NCBI GenBank assembly: GCA_009760855.2
Contig: WPIO01000048.1
Span: forward strand, 2,329,001-2,393,000
Length of the DNA stretch: 64,000 bases
Direction of reading: 5' to 3'
Origin: Cristatella mucedo
Taxonomy: Eukaryota; Bryozoa; Phylactolaemata; Cristatellidae
The notes under the pieces were generated by a model, which did no database searches, was not told the DNA's origin, and worked only from the letters and a program-made list of their open reading frames with translations. Shown piece by piece: positions 54,888-64,000 of the stretch (positions are counted from its first letter, which is position 1; each line of letters starts with the position of its first letter). The translations under genes were made by a program, and so were the position numbers.

Positions 54888-56234
54888 CTACAGCAACGAA
54901 AGTTACAGCCACACGCTGCCACAGGCTCACCGATGATAAATGAGCAGTGGCAGCAGAGGCCGGAGCAGTGGGGCGCCGAGAAGGAGCAGCAGTCTGTGCA
55001 GCCTCATTGCGGTTGCAGCAGCTGCTGTCAGTGCTGCTCGCGTACAGGAATGCAGCAGCACGAGACATGTGCCAGCATAATGGCCTGGACTAGTCAATGA
55101 GACAAATAGAGCCATCGGTAATAACGGGTAGGACAAAAGGCTGCTACGGCATTCCACTACTTTTCGGTCCATCGCATCGGTAACCAGTTCTGCTTGCTGG
55201 TCTTGCACCCACAGCCACTCGACTTCTTTAAGGGCATTCTCTACTATGGACGACTTGGCTGCTAACTTGGTGTCGAGCAACACACTCGAAGCCTCGGCAT
55301 GTCCCAGTTTGAGCTCTAGCAAGAAGCCAGCACATCAGAGGGCGGATGATCCTTGGCCGCTGGGTGATTCACTAACAGCACCGAGACGCGCTTTGCTTAA
55401 TGGGATCCATGCTGCTTAGAACTGGTCCACGAACAGCTGGCCGAGGGATACATCCGGTAGAAGAACCGTCTCGCCCTGCGACAGGTCTCGGCTGCTTCTA
55501 ACATTCTGGTTATTTCGCAGAATCACATGAACTCAAAGGTGGTGGATGGGCTGCCCAAATTGGGGGGTGGAGGGTAACAGATCAGCTGGTGAGGCGGCTT
55601 TAGTCTCTATCTAACCAAGTTAGGCAAGTGTCTATGAATGAGTCAATTTTGTCGTGGCATGGATGCATGTCCTTGTGGCAATCAATAGCAAATAGAAGGT
55701 TCAAGCACGATGTAACAACGCACCTGCACCGAAAGCCTCTGTGATACATTTGGGATGCCATTGTGCATTGCCTGAAAGGGGTTGTGGTGGTAGAGGAATA
55801 GACTCCTCGGTGGATTGATTGACATACTGAGCGGTTCAATAATGAGGTCCCTAGAAAACGCACTAGGATCGGGGCACTCTGCGTACGGCCACAAAGCTAC
55901 TCCAGGAGCATAGCATGAGCGAGCCTGCTCGATGCAACCAGTTTTAGGGGGGACTGCGCTTTCTGCAGCAGGAAAGTGCCACCAAGCTTAACCAATGCTG
56001 CGTCATGTTGGGATAGATTGAGAACTTGTAGAGAGGCTGCTTTGCACATGTTCTGACCGGCCCCTCGGCAGTTATGTTGACACATGCTTGGAGAAATTTT
56101 CCCGAGCCCCTACTCCCCAAAGCAGTTTTAAAACGATTACTGGAATGAGCTAAGATAAAACCTGGCTTTTATCCTTAGAAGGCTGTATCTGTATCCTCCG
56201 AGGGGCCGTGTCTTCAGCTCAAAGAGCAGTGACG

Positions 56235-56480
56235 ATGATAATAAATATTAATAATATATATATATATATATATAATATGAATATAAATAAATGTATTATT
56301 GTGGCAACATAAAAATTATAATAATATACTTACTAATATATATATATATTATACATTTATTAAAATAACTACACATAATATTATATATATATTAATTTAA
56401 TTTATTATTAATACATTATTATAATTTATTATATATAGTAAATTGATTAAATGTATTAATTTATTTAGTAATTACTATGT
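56235..56480. repeat. AT-rich low-complexity tract
   Basis: Almost only A and T, with TA runs at 56255-56275 and around 56336-56350. Intronic. Likely replication slippage product. Confidence 0.9.
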
Positions 56481-57029
56481 GGTATACAATTTGTTATTTA
56501 TAATTGATAGCAATATCAATGTTATAGCAACAACGGCTGTGGCAGCCAGGAGCCGAGCCAGTGGTGGCAGTGACAAGGTGGAAGTTGCATGGTCACGTGT
56601 GCTCCCTCTGCTCACTTCCGCTCGAGCGGTACACGGCACACTAAGCTTATAGGCTGGCAGTGTATGACATAAACTAATAAAATGTTGCCTTGCAGCGCAA
56701 GCCAAAGGCCTCGCTCTTTCGTAAGCTTGGTCCTGCAATGACCATGCATCTTTCGATTTGCAGCTCAGCTAAAGACACAAGTATGTACCGGTCGTTTTCC
56801 CTTCGCCTCAGTGAGCAAACTTGAGCGTTGTTTATTGGTTTGCATGCGCTTTACCTGCATGCCTGTGCACGAGTAAGTGCACGGTACTAGCACGGGATGG
56901 TACCGACAGCTTCTCACAAGTGTATTCCTGTTTACTTTAGTCTGCTGGCCTAAGCATGATGCTTGCTTGTTTTCCCAAGTTTGATACGGTGCAACCCCGT
57001 TTACATTGAGTCTATTGTAACAAATTCTA

Positions 57030-57105
57030 AATCGCCTGGATACAGATTAAGAAATCTCTTGGGGCTTAATACAAACTGTGTATTATTATTATTGCTATTG
57101 GTCGA
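57030..57105 (+). mobile_element. L2/SINE2 3' tail fragment
   Basis: CGCCTGGATACAGATTAAGAAATCTC...GGGGCTTAATACAAA followed by TATTATTATTATTGCTATT. The tail resembles that of SINE2 more than the LINE. Intronic in OATP. Confidence 0.55.
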
Positions 57106-57442
57106 GGAATCGCTACAACGAGTGAGCATGGGAGGGTGAGGGTCTCACAGTGCCAGCAGTGCATCTAGGTTGCCCACTTTTTCAACCTTGGCCAATTAGT
57201 TCTGCCCTGATCAGCTGGCTCCAGGTTGCAAGCAAAGTCCCATTTCGCAAAAAAATTACCGGCTAGCCACTTGACTAAACTGGCAGCCATTGCAGCAGTA
57301 ACCGGAAGCTAAGATCGCACACCACAACCACATCATGCATAGAGCATCAGGCTCAGCTGCTGACTGGAGGGCGGATGCATTTGGACACTACGTGATGCAG
57401 CATCACGGCAGCAGCCAGAGGAAGCGCATAAATAAGTAAATA

Positions 57443-57615
57443 AATCCTAGCTGCTTAAATGGCCTCTTTTTGTATAGCTACAGAAGAGCCTTTACGGCTA
57501 TCACCACCGCTAGCAGTGGCGACAAAGAATCGCCCACCGCAGGAATCGAACCCACGACCTCGGGACCGAGGTCGTGAAAGCAACCGCCTTACCTAGTGTG
57601 CCATCACGGCTCACC
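57443..57615 (-). mobile_element. SINE1 copy, well preserved
   Basis: The best reference copy. On the minus strand: GAGCCGTGATGGCACACTAG, box A TAGGTAAGGCGG, an anticodon-arm hairpin with perfect 11-bp arms (plus 57553-57576), box B GGGTTCGATTCC, GCGGTGGGCGATTC, a GCTAGCGGTGGTGATAGCC hairpin-like segment, and the 3' part ending AGCAGCTAGGATTTA with an A/T tail. Inserted in an OATP intron. Confidence 0.88.
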
Positions 57616-58557
57616 AAAGCGCATAACTGTTGGCCAAGCATTCAGCAAAAGCAACACAGAGAAGGTCGGTCCACAGAGTCCCTACTAAATAAGCCGAATG
57701 CTCCCAGATGAGCAGTGCAAAAGCGTCGTGCCAGTTCCTACTATGTCAAGGTCATACGTCAAGGCCAGCTGGTACCCATGACTGGGGGACGAGGCAAATG
57801 CCACATCAGCGGCTACAAATGAATCGATGCTTCTCATGCTTTCCCTAAGTTCTCCCTTTCGCTTCAACTTTGCACCGATACATATTAAGACTGCTCGTGG
57901 AGCTTTCATATGAATTCGCGAGCCAAGAGTCAATGTGCAGGAAGCAGCAACGCTTAGCTGCAAAACATTTCAACTGCAGTTGGCAAAACAAGTTTAAGTA
58001 GAGGCATAAGGGAAGCCTCTGAGATGTTCTGGGCAGCGGCACCACGTGGTTCTCGTCAAATGCTCTTCAGCAGCAACTACCGTGCTGAATGACTGAATGC
58101 CGTCCGGGATATTAAAAGAAAATGATAAGGCACAAACGTTTGCCGCTGCTCCAGCATGAGTAGCATGGCCGACTTTTGCTTCGTGCCACCGACTGGCCAG
58201 CAATGGATTACTGCAGACGCCCATTGCAGACGAGGACCTGCACTATGTACGCATCTGCGCTACTTTTAGGACAGGTCACCTAGAACTAGCTGCTCAAGTA
58301 TCCACAAAAGCAGGACAAAGATGTTTCACAGACAAATCTGCCTATGATTTCATTTCCAAACGCTCACCGGCAGCAACCAAGTTTTTCTGGTACGAGAGAG
58401 TGCTCGAAAACCTTTGGGACTCCACGGATGCTGGCAAGTGCGGCCGCCAAGAGCGACTCGAGCCAAGGCTGAGACAGCAGGTGCAAATGGCGGCAGCAGC
58501 AGCAGCCATGCCCCGAGGCCTCGGGTGCCGCGGTCTCTGCCGGCGCCGGAGGCTCAC

Positions 58558-58712
58558 CCCAGGAGGGTCGTGATGCCTGCCATGTAGGCAAACGAAGGGA
58601 AGCCGTAGGCCACGACGATCATGATGAGGTACGGTATCACGCTGGAGCACTCGCCCGTGCAGACGCCGGCATCGCCTTCCACGTGGTCCGTGCAGAGGCA
58701 GCCGAGCAGTTT
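58558..58712 (-). CDS. SLCO: OATP/SLCO transporter, internal exon (end of large loop and next helix)
   Basis: A 155-nt exon between acceptor GGCATTGCAG and donor GTGAGC. It encodes KLLGCLCTDHVEGDAGVC, the Cys-rich end of the large extracellular loop, then a membrane helix with VIPYLIMIVVAYGFPSFAYM and GITTLLG. The 51 codons plus two bases join in phase with the exon at 54823-54887 across a 3670-bp intron. A 12-bp minisatellite lies 56 bp upstream of the acceptor, inside the intron. Confidence 0.92.
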
Positions 58713-58767
58713 CTGCAATGCCGCCATGCTGACTTGACTGGCAAGCTGCAGGACCATAGTCCGGGCC

Positions 58768-58854
58768 AGAGCAGATGCCAGAGCAGACGTCAGAGCAGAT
58801 GCCAGAGCAGACGCCAGATCAGACGTCAGAGCAGATGCCAGAGCAGACGCCAGA
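58768..58854. repeat. 12-bp minisatellite in OATP intron
   Basis: Seven units of AGAGCAGATGCC and AGAGCAGACGTC alternating, a 24-bp higher-order pattern. Because the unit is a multiple of three, the minus-strand frame stays open (Ala-Leu-Ala-Ser type) up to the OATP acceptor at 58713, but it precedes the splice site and is probably not coding. Confidence 0.93.
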
Positions 58855-59884
58855 CGTCGGGCTAGCTGAGCGCGAGCTGCGGCTGGCTGGCTTGCCGGCG
58901 CTGGCCAGCCGGCAAGCCACAGACTCGAACCTCGGAGCACACCGGCTACTGCTGTGCGTTTGCGCTGAGCTTTCGTGACGTTGCCCTCCAAACAGGAGCC
59001 TGCTACTAGGTCGATCGAGGCAATTGGACGACGCATCCGACGAAAATTTTTAGCAAGCTTTACACGAGCAGCAGGTGCTGTCAAAAGTGCGGCACTCAAT
59101 GAATGGCTGCTGCGAACATTTGAGCGACGGAATCAGGACTGGTCGGTTTTTGCTCACTAATGCAGTTACATATTCTAGCCAACCCGGCGGCAATGGCCGT
59201 GGAGCTCCACTTTGGTGCGCAGGCTCGACACCTCAAATGTCTGAACGCCTACTAGCGGCTCCTAGTGGTGCTTGAAGCACAACAGCAGCGATTTCAAGCT
59301 AGAGGACGACAGTAATGAACTCGCTGTGTGTTGACCGTCGCAGTCTCTTGGCCATATCAATACAAAATGAGCCAGCACAGTCTAAGGACCGAACCCTCTA
59401 AAGTGATCATCGCTATTGCTTGCCACGTGAAACCACTTGATTAATCACGACCTCTGTCGGGCAAAACAGCATCAAAACGTTGCTATTACCAGGCTGGAGC
59501 TTAAGCTAAGGTGCCATGCGACACATGCGGCAAGAGTAGACTCGTAGCTGCTCAATGCCCATCTTAATTGACTGCACCTTAAATATATTTCATGCGCACT
59601 TGCTATTTTACTACTTGGATATTTCCCCTCGTACGTCAAGCCAGTTTTAGCCCTCACACTGCATAGTAACCGGAAGTCCAGCACAGCGGCGAGCCACTAA
59701 ACAAGCCAGAAGCAGTCGACCTTCACGGGTGCACTGTAATTTACAGCCAACGAGCAGGGAAATGTGTGTGCACTAGAGTGAACTCGTTCTCTTGGACAGT
59801 GACTTGTAAAGAACGAAGTTTAAAAAGAAAGGAATTTTAAGGGACCTTGGCTGCATCGAGCAACGTTCTTCACTAAATACATTC

Positions 59885-60750
59885 TTCACTCACATATTTC
59901 GATGCAGAAAAACTTCGACTGATCGACTTTGTAGGCACTCGGGTAGCAGTTGGGGCTTTGTGACTTAATTTCGTGGTCAAAGGGTCTTGCGGGCCACCCA
60001 AGAACTTTTTTTGCAGCTGACTGGGTACAGCAGAACGGTGTACTTCTCAAGAGCTCTGGACATCGAACAAGCTCAGCTCCTTGCTCTCGAGGTCTCCAGC
60101 TGAGGTCGTCCCTGAGTTTAATCCGCTTGCACGCCTGCACATGCTTTTGATACTATGCATGACTGCATGAGGTGAAACATAGTATGTATAGATATATACA
60201 GCTTTGTAAGCGGTCCGGCTTGGAGCAGCTGGATTGCTCTTGTTCTTTTAAATTCCGTGACTAAAGTTAAGCAAGCAACGCTAGAGCAAACACCACGTAG
60301 GCAACCAACCATTGATCTAATTATGCAGATGCTATAATTTCCTTTAAGTTCGTCCAGCCAGACCCGATGCATGTAGGTTTGCAGGATTCGATAGCTGCTA
60401 CATTTGGCTGGTGCTAATAATAATAACCAGCTCGTGTACACATCGATGAAGCAGGCCCTTTTTAAGAGCTGTCGATTGTGCCTAGCCCTTTCCATTGGGG
60501 GCCTCTTTCATGCTTATCGTTCATGCACTCAACGTGCAGCAGCAGTAGCAGCTGCTTCATTTCCTCGTCCTGCTTTATTCAAGCGGCCAGATGATGCATC
60601 ACGACTGAGTCAACAGGATGACAGCCTTGCTGGCTTGCTCCGACAAGAGCTCGGCTCTGACAACTTTACAGTCATCGTCAATGAGGATCTGCAAACTGCA
60701 AACATGCTGTATTTATTTGAGAGACCATGTTACTGCGAGGACTAGTAAAC
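59885..60750 (+). CDS. Possible nested gene on the plus strand (terminal exons), unidentified
   Basis: Inside the large OATP intron but on the opposite strand. 60404-60745 ends with a protein-like stretch containing SLAGLLRQELGSDNFTVIVN and ANMLYLFERPCYCED before TAG. An acceptor-like CACTCAACGTGCAG at about 60524-60537 precedes it. Further upstream, AACTTTTTTTGCAG at about 60003-60016 is a strong acceptor, followed by a frame reading TGYSRTVYFSRALDIEQAQL and donor-like GAGGTC. I do not recognise the product. This could be a real gene's last exons or chance ORFs. Confidence 0.3.
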
Positions 60751-61424
60751 TTGTTGAGTGTCTGTAGTAGACAGCTCAATTTTTTATATTGGCTTCATCT
60801 TGATAGTGTAGACTGAATTCCTCTCTGGTGTGTTGCATGCTGCACAGGCAATCGGCAGCTTTCCGGTGCATTGCTCCGGGCGAATGTTATGTGAGGCTCT
60901 GGTCCTGTGCGACTTCTTCCTTTAGTATTGTGCCTGCTATGTATGTCTCTGGTCTCATATTAGCATTATGCCTGCCTGCACAGTGACCTGTTTGTAACTA
61001 AATTGTTTGCAAAGCCTTACTAAAAAAGAGATGACACGAGCATGCCAACTTTTTGGCCCGGTCCCAGTATTTTTTAGGAAGGTTCCTGAGATTACCATCG
61101 TACCATCTGAATACCTACGAACAAATTGTCCTGCAACCGAGTTTTGAGCCGGGATCTACTCACAATGCCAAGTGTGTCCCCTTACATCTCCAGCCTCATG
61201 GGCACATAACTTCTAGGCAATAATAGTCGGTAACGTCAGATTTCAATCTATCACTAAAACGAGGGCCTGGTCTTTTTTGCTGGTAGTTCTCTTCGATTCT
61301 GACGCTGACTGCAGGCATTTTTTGAGGCAATAGCACCTTACACGTGTCTGTAAATAATTTGAATCACTAATTAATATGTTTTCAGTTGCATGCACGACGT
61401 GGATCCAGAGGCTGCAGCCTGCCT

Positions 61425-61472
61425 GCGAGGTCGCAAGCAAGGTCACCAGTGAGGTCACCAGCGAGGTCACCA
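61425..61472. repeat. 12-bp minisatellite next to the Kazal exon
   Basis: Four units of GAGGTCACCAGT type, about 80 bp into the intron after the Kazal exon donor. A second OATP intron array with the same unit length as 58768-58854 but unrelated sequence. Confidence 0.9.
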
Positions 61473-61552
61473 GTGGCCAAGTGACAGACGAAAGCAGAGA
61501 ACAAAAATAAGCAGCTGCCGGCGATAGCTGCGGTGCCGAGAGTATCACTCAC

Positions 61553-61670
61553 CACGTTCTTGTCTGCATCGGTCGTATCGTTCTGGCAGCCAGCGTGACA
61601 GGGTGAATAGTAGGTCTTAGTGTTGTTTATACAGACAGGATAGTACTCACTGTACTCACAGCTACTGTAC
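61553..61670 (-). CDS. SLCO: OATP/SLCO transporter, Kazal-like loop exon
   Basis: A 118-nt exon between acceptor TGCTCGTTGCAG and donor GTGAGT; it completes one codon and adds 39. It encodes [20 protein letters not shown] and CHAGC, the Kazal-like Cys-rich extracellular loop between helices 9 and 10 that defines the OATP family. The end is in phase 0, as is the next exon at 58712. The preceding exon, which must end in phase 2 and carry the helices up to 9, was not found up to 64000; the 5' part of the gene probably lies beyond the window. Confidence 0.9.
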
Positions 61671-61831
61671 CTGCAACGAGCACGTGTCGCGTCAGCCAGT
61701 GTAAAGGACGCCGAAATGGCCCAAGGAAAAACAGTGAGAAAAGCAAACAGCAAAAGAAAGCCTCGCCCTCGCCACGCCATCCGGGGCCGTCAGCAGAGAC
61801 AGTGGTGCCTGACCAACACGCCGACTCTCTC

Positions 61832-61920
61832 TCTCTCTCTCTCTCTCTCGAAAACATAAAGCGCCTAGAAAGAGATTGAGTTCTCTGAGGGCACTTTATC
61901 AAGTGTGTTATTATTAGTAT
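61832..61920 (+). mobile_element. CT repeat and L2-like LINE 3' tail
   Basis: A CT run (61832-61849) is followed by AAAGCGCCTAGAAAGAGATTG, TTCTCTGAGGGCACTTTATC and AAGTGTGTTATTATTAG: a complete L2 3' terminal hairpin and tail, plus orientation. Confidence 0.85.
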
Positions 61921-61959
61921 ATATATATATGTATATATATAAAGAGAGAGATACAGATA

Positions 61960-62029
<70 letters not shown>

Positions 62030-62030
62030 T

Positions 62031-62076
<46 letters not shown>

Positions 62077-62077
62077 T
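61917..62077. repeat. TA-rich microsatellite
   Basis: Long TA repeats in three blocks interrupted by GAGAGAGATACAGATAGAC and GTCTTTC. Short ORFs of Ile-Tyr repeats on both strands are artefacts of the repeat. It grew out of the tail of the L2 fragment just upstream. Confidence 0.95.
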
Positions 62078-62389
62078 TTTCTCTCTCCCCTGACAATGCT
62101 GCTCAGGCAGCACTGCTTTATTTCTTCAGTCTACACTCTCGGACGGCGTGTTTCGACACAAGACCGGGCCCTCGGGTTTGCCCAAGTGGCTTCTGACGGC
62201 TTCCGAAACAGCAAGGCTATTTAACCGGCTACATGTAAGTTCCCGAATCAGAGCTGATAGTTTTTTTTTTGCAAATGCGTACGTACAGGTGTCACCTCTT
62301 CAGATCGAGCCTAGATTAAAATAACATCGAGCCCAACTACATGCAGTCACTAAACCTCACTAGCAGGCACAATCGAAACCTGATCCCGA

Positions 62390-62450
62390 TACCTTAGATC
62401 GCGCAGCCACCAACCAACGCCCGGTAGCATAGCTCCGCATCGGGCACAAT
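62390..62450 (-). mobile_element. tRNA-like fragment
   Basis: On the minus strand, GGAGCTATGCTACCGGGCG and GGTTGGTGGCTGCGCGATC with plus-strand CGAAACCTGATCCCGATACC beyond resemble a worn tRNA-type promoter (box A/B-like). Weak. Confidence 0.25.
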
Positions 62451-62777
62451 TGGCAACCGGCGGTCAGCTCTGACAGAGCAGCGAGCTGCATGCAGGGAAA
62501 GAATAGCAGACGATGAGCGGCTACATGCTTGCCAATATGCTTCCGACGACCAATTGAGGTTATTCGGTAGCAGCTGCACTGTCGGTCTGCCGGCTAAAAG
62601 TGAATATTCGCTAATATGCACTTTGGCTGCAACTAAAGTAACTGCAGCACACGGCCATGTGTCTGGTCATCAGGCATGCGATCATGCCATGGCTTTGGCC
62701 ACCGGTGCAGCGAAACCAATGAAAATTGACAGCATTCTGTATCCACCGTCAAGCTAATTCAAAGGTTTGCAAGAATG

Positions 62778-62825
62778 CTGCCACTAACCATATTTGCATG
62801 CTGACCCTATGCATACGTGGAAGAC
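62778..62825 (+). mobile_element. L2-like LINE 3' UTR fragment
   Basis: GCTGCCACTAACCATATTTG and CATGCTGACCCTATGCAT are the reverse complement of the GGGTCAGCATGCAAATGTGG block seen in minus-oriented copies, so this fragment is plus-oriented. 62830-64000 shows no OATP exon or other supported gene. Confidence 0.65.
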
Positions 62826-64000
62826 TTGTATCGTTCATAATCTTTGTGAGAGAGGCTAATGTTTGAAGGAAACGTGCCATGCTACGATTCCTAACATCTT
62901 TAGTTGGCTTTTGGAACTGAATCACCAGAGCACGAATCAAATGCTGTGTGCTTCCTTTATTTGCGAGACTGTCTCGAAAGCTTCTATTCCTTGCTTCTAT
63001 GCTTAATGAGCTTAGGGAAAATATGATGGCACTAGCAGCAAATACCGTGAAAAATAACAAACAACTCAAACTTTGATTTGGAAGGCAGGCTTGAGTATCC
63101 TTTGGCCTAGCCGTTAGGGCCTTCCCTTAATATTGTGCAATCTTTAGGAAAGTAAAAGAATTTCTGCAGGTGAGTCTGACAAGAATCCCACTTGCATCGA
63201 TTTTCACAGTGGAGTGATGTCACGAGCAGCTGTCTCTGCTGTTTTTTCTGCTATCTGCGACGGTTAGGCATACGCTTCACAGGCATTTCTCTCTTTTGCT
63301 CCAGATCCAGTGCTACCAAAGTTTGGGGCCATCTCACTTTCGGTAATTTCCACTTTTATTCACTTTAAAATTTAATTTAATTTTCAACTATGAGAGCGCA
63401 TGGTGCCTTTAACATTTACATTCTCGATGGCTCTCTTCCGATTGGCCATCGAATCAACTAATAGTTGTTTAACTCGGTTTTCATTTTAAATGCTTACTTT
63501 TACCGTTTGTCAAACCTAAACATCTTGAGAGTCCTGAACGCTCCATGCCACAAGTGTACCACGATGAAGCCCGGTTCTAATCACTAAAAAGAAGTTTGTA
63601 CCCTCATTTTCAGAGCATTAATCTATGCACCTTCGGCATGCTGCTAGGCAGGCCATTTGTATAACTGCCTAACAAGAACTAAAAGCTTAGTCTTGTAAGA
63701 GAACTTCAGACTTGTTGACAGAAGCAGCTGCCTCCGACTCTGCGCACCGACAAAGCGCCTATCGGAGAAGCTTTTTAATAGCTTCAAAAAAATGGCTTCA
63801 CCCCCATTCGGGTTAGTCAGAATCTTTTCGCCAAAAAAGGAACAGCGCCTCAGAAAGCCTTCGTCCCCCACCATTGGCATCTAAAAGGAGACAGCTGGTG
63901 CCAGCCATTCGGAGAGTGCTGCCGCCCGGATGCTGCCGCCTGCTTCAAGCAGCTTCAGCTGGAAAAATCGGCAGCGCCCCTTTGCAGTCCGGAGGCTGAG

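Larger units (their letters stand above)
54888..58557 (-). other. OATP intron (3670 bp) and its contents
   Basis: Contains a SINE1 (57443-57615), AT-rich microsatellite-like DNA (56230-56480), an L2/SINE2-type tail near 57030-57100, and an unrecognised 131-codon minus-strand frame at 54927-55322 with protein-like composition (contains ENALKEVEWLWVQDQQAELV). The latter lacks homologous motifs known to me and is not joined to the gene. Confidence 0.6.

Noticed and set aside
56475-56738. Candidate for the missing OATP exon (frame with ERGLWLALQG)
   Set aside because: The exon at 54823-54887 fits sequence motif and both phases exactly, leaving no gap to fill.
61914-62096. Ile-Tyr repeat ORFs on both strands
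   Set aside because: Translation of a TA microsatellite.
63644-63880. Possible upstream OATP exon near the right edge
   Set aside because: The frame lacks any OATP motif and does not offer a phase-2 donor that fits the Kazal exon.

Overview
This looks like a gene-poor, repeat-rich stretch of an animal nuclear genome. Three things point that way: the only conserved cellular gene I can prove is a multi-exon, intron-split transporter on the minus strand; the interspersed repeats are animal types (L2/CR1-like LINEs, tRNA-derived SINEs, a ZMYM1-like hAT remnant, a gag-pol LTR retrotransposon); and microsatellites and minisatellites are abundant. There are no operons, Shine-Dalgarno-led ORFs or CRISPR arrays. 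The repeat spectrum suggests an invertebrate, but I cannot name the phylum.

Layout. 1-7.6 kb: a mosaic of old repeats (LINE fragments, a possible LTR at 3.09-3.84 kb, SINEs, a tRNA-like pseudogene). 8.2-10 kb and 13.6-14.3 kb: GC-rich sequence without a convincing gene. 10.2-11.6 kb: a 5'-truncated L2-like LINE with a recognisable reverse transcriptase, followed by an eroded unidentified coding sequence (11.95-12.47 kb). 16.06-20.47 kb: a recent LTR retrotransposon on the minus strand with 306-bp LTRs that differ at one base and a GATTC target duplication. 24-25 kb: a CpG-rich block with a possible first exon. 28.8-36.7 kb: LINE copies and a broken hAT transposase (31.85-34.43 kb). 36.71-38.99 kb: a 2.3-kb minisatellite with a 19-bp unit and higher-order periodicity. 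39.4-53 kb: SINE and LINE copies, some nested. 53.8-61.7 kb: the last four coding exons of an organic anion transporting polypeptide (OATP/SLCO) gene; splice sites and reading phases agree across all three introns. The 5' exons were not found and probably lie beyond 64 kb.

The most informative single structure is in the LTR element. gag and pol are joined by a textbook -1 frameshift cassette: slippery heptamer A AAA AAC, a 4-nt spacer, a 9-bp perfect stem and a possible pseudoknot. pol has no ATG of its own. gag starts only 14 nt after the 5' LTR, leaving no room for a normal tRNA primer-binding site. Despite its youth this copy is broken near the integrase C-terminus.

The same few repeat families recur throughout. 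An L2-like LINE supplies the 3' tail that a tRNA-derived SINE (called SINE2 here) carries, which suggests the SINE uses the LINE machinery. A second SINE (SINE1) has a perfect hairpin in the position of the tRNA anticodon arm.
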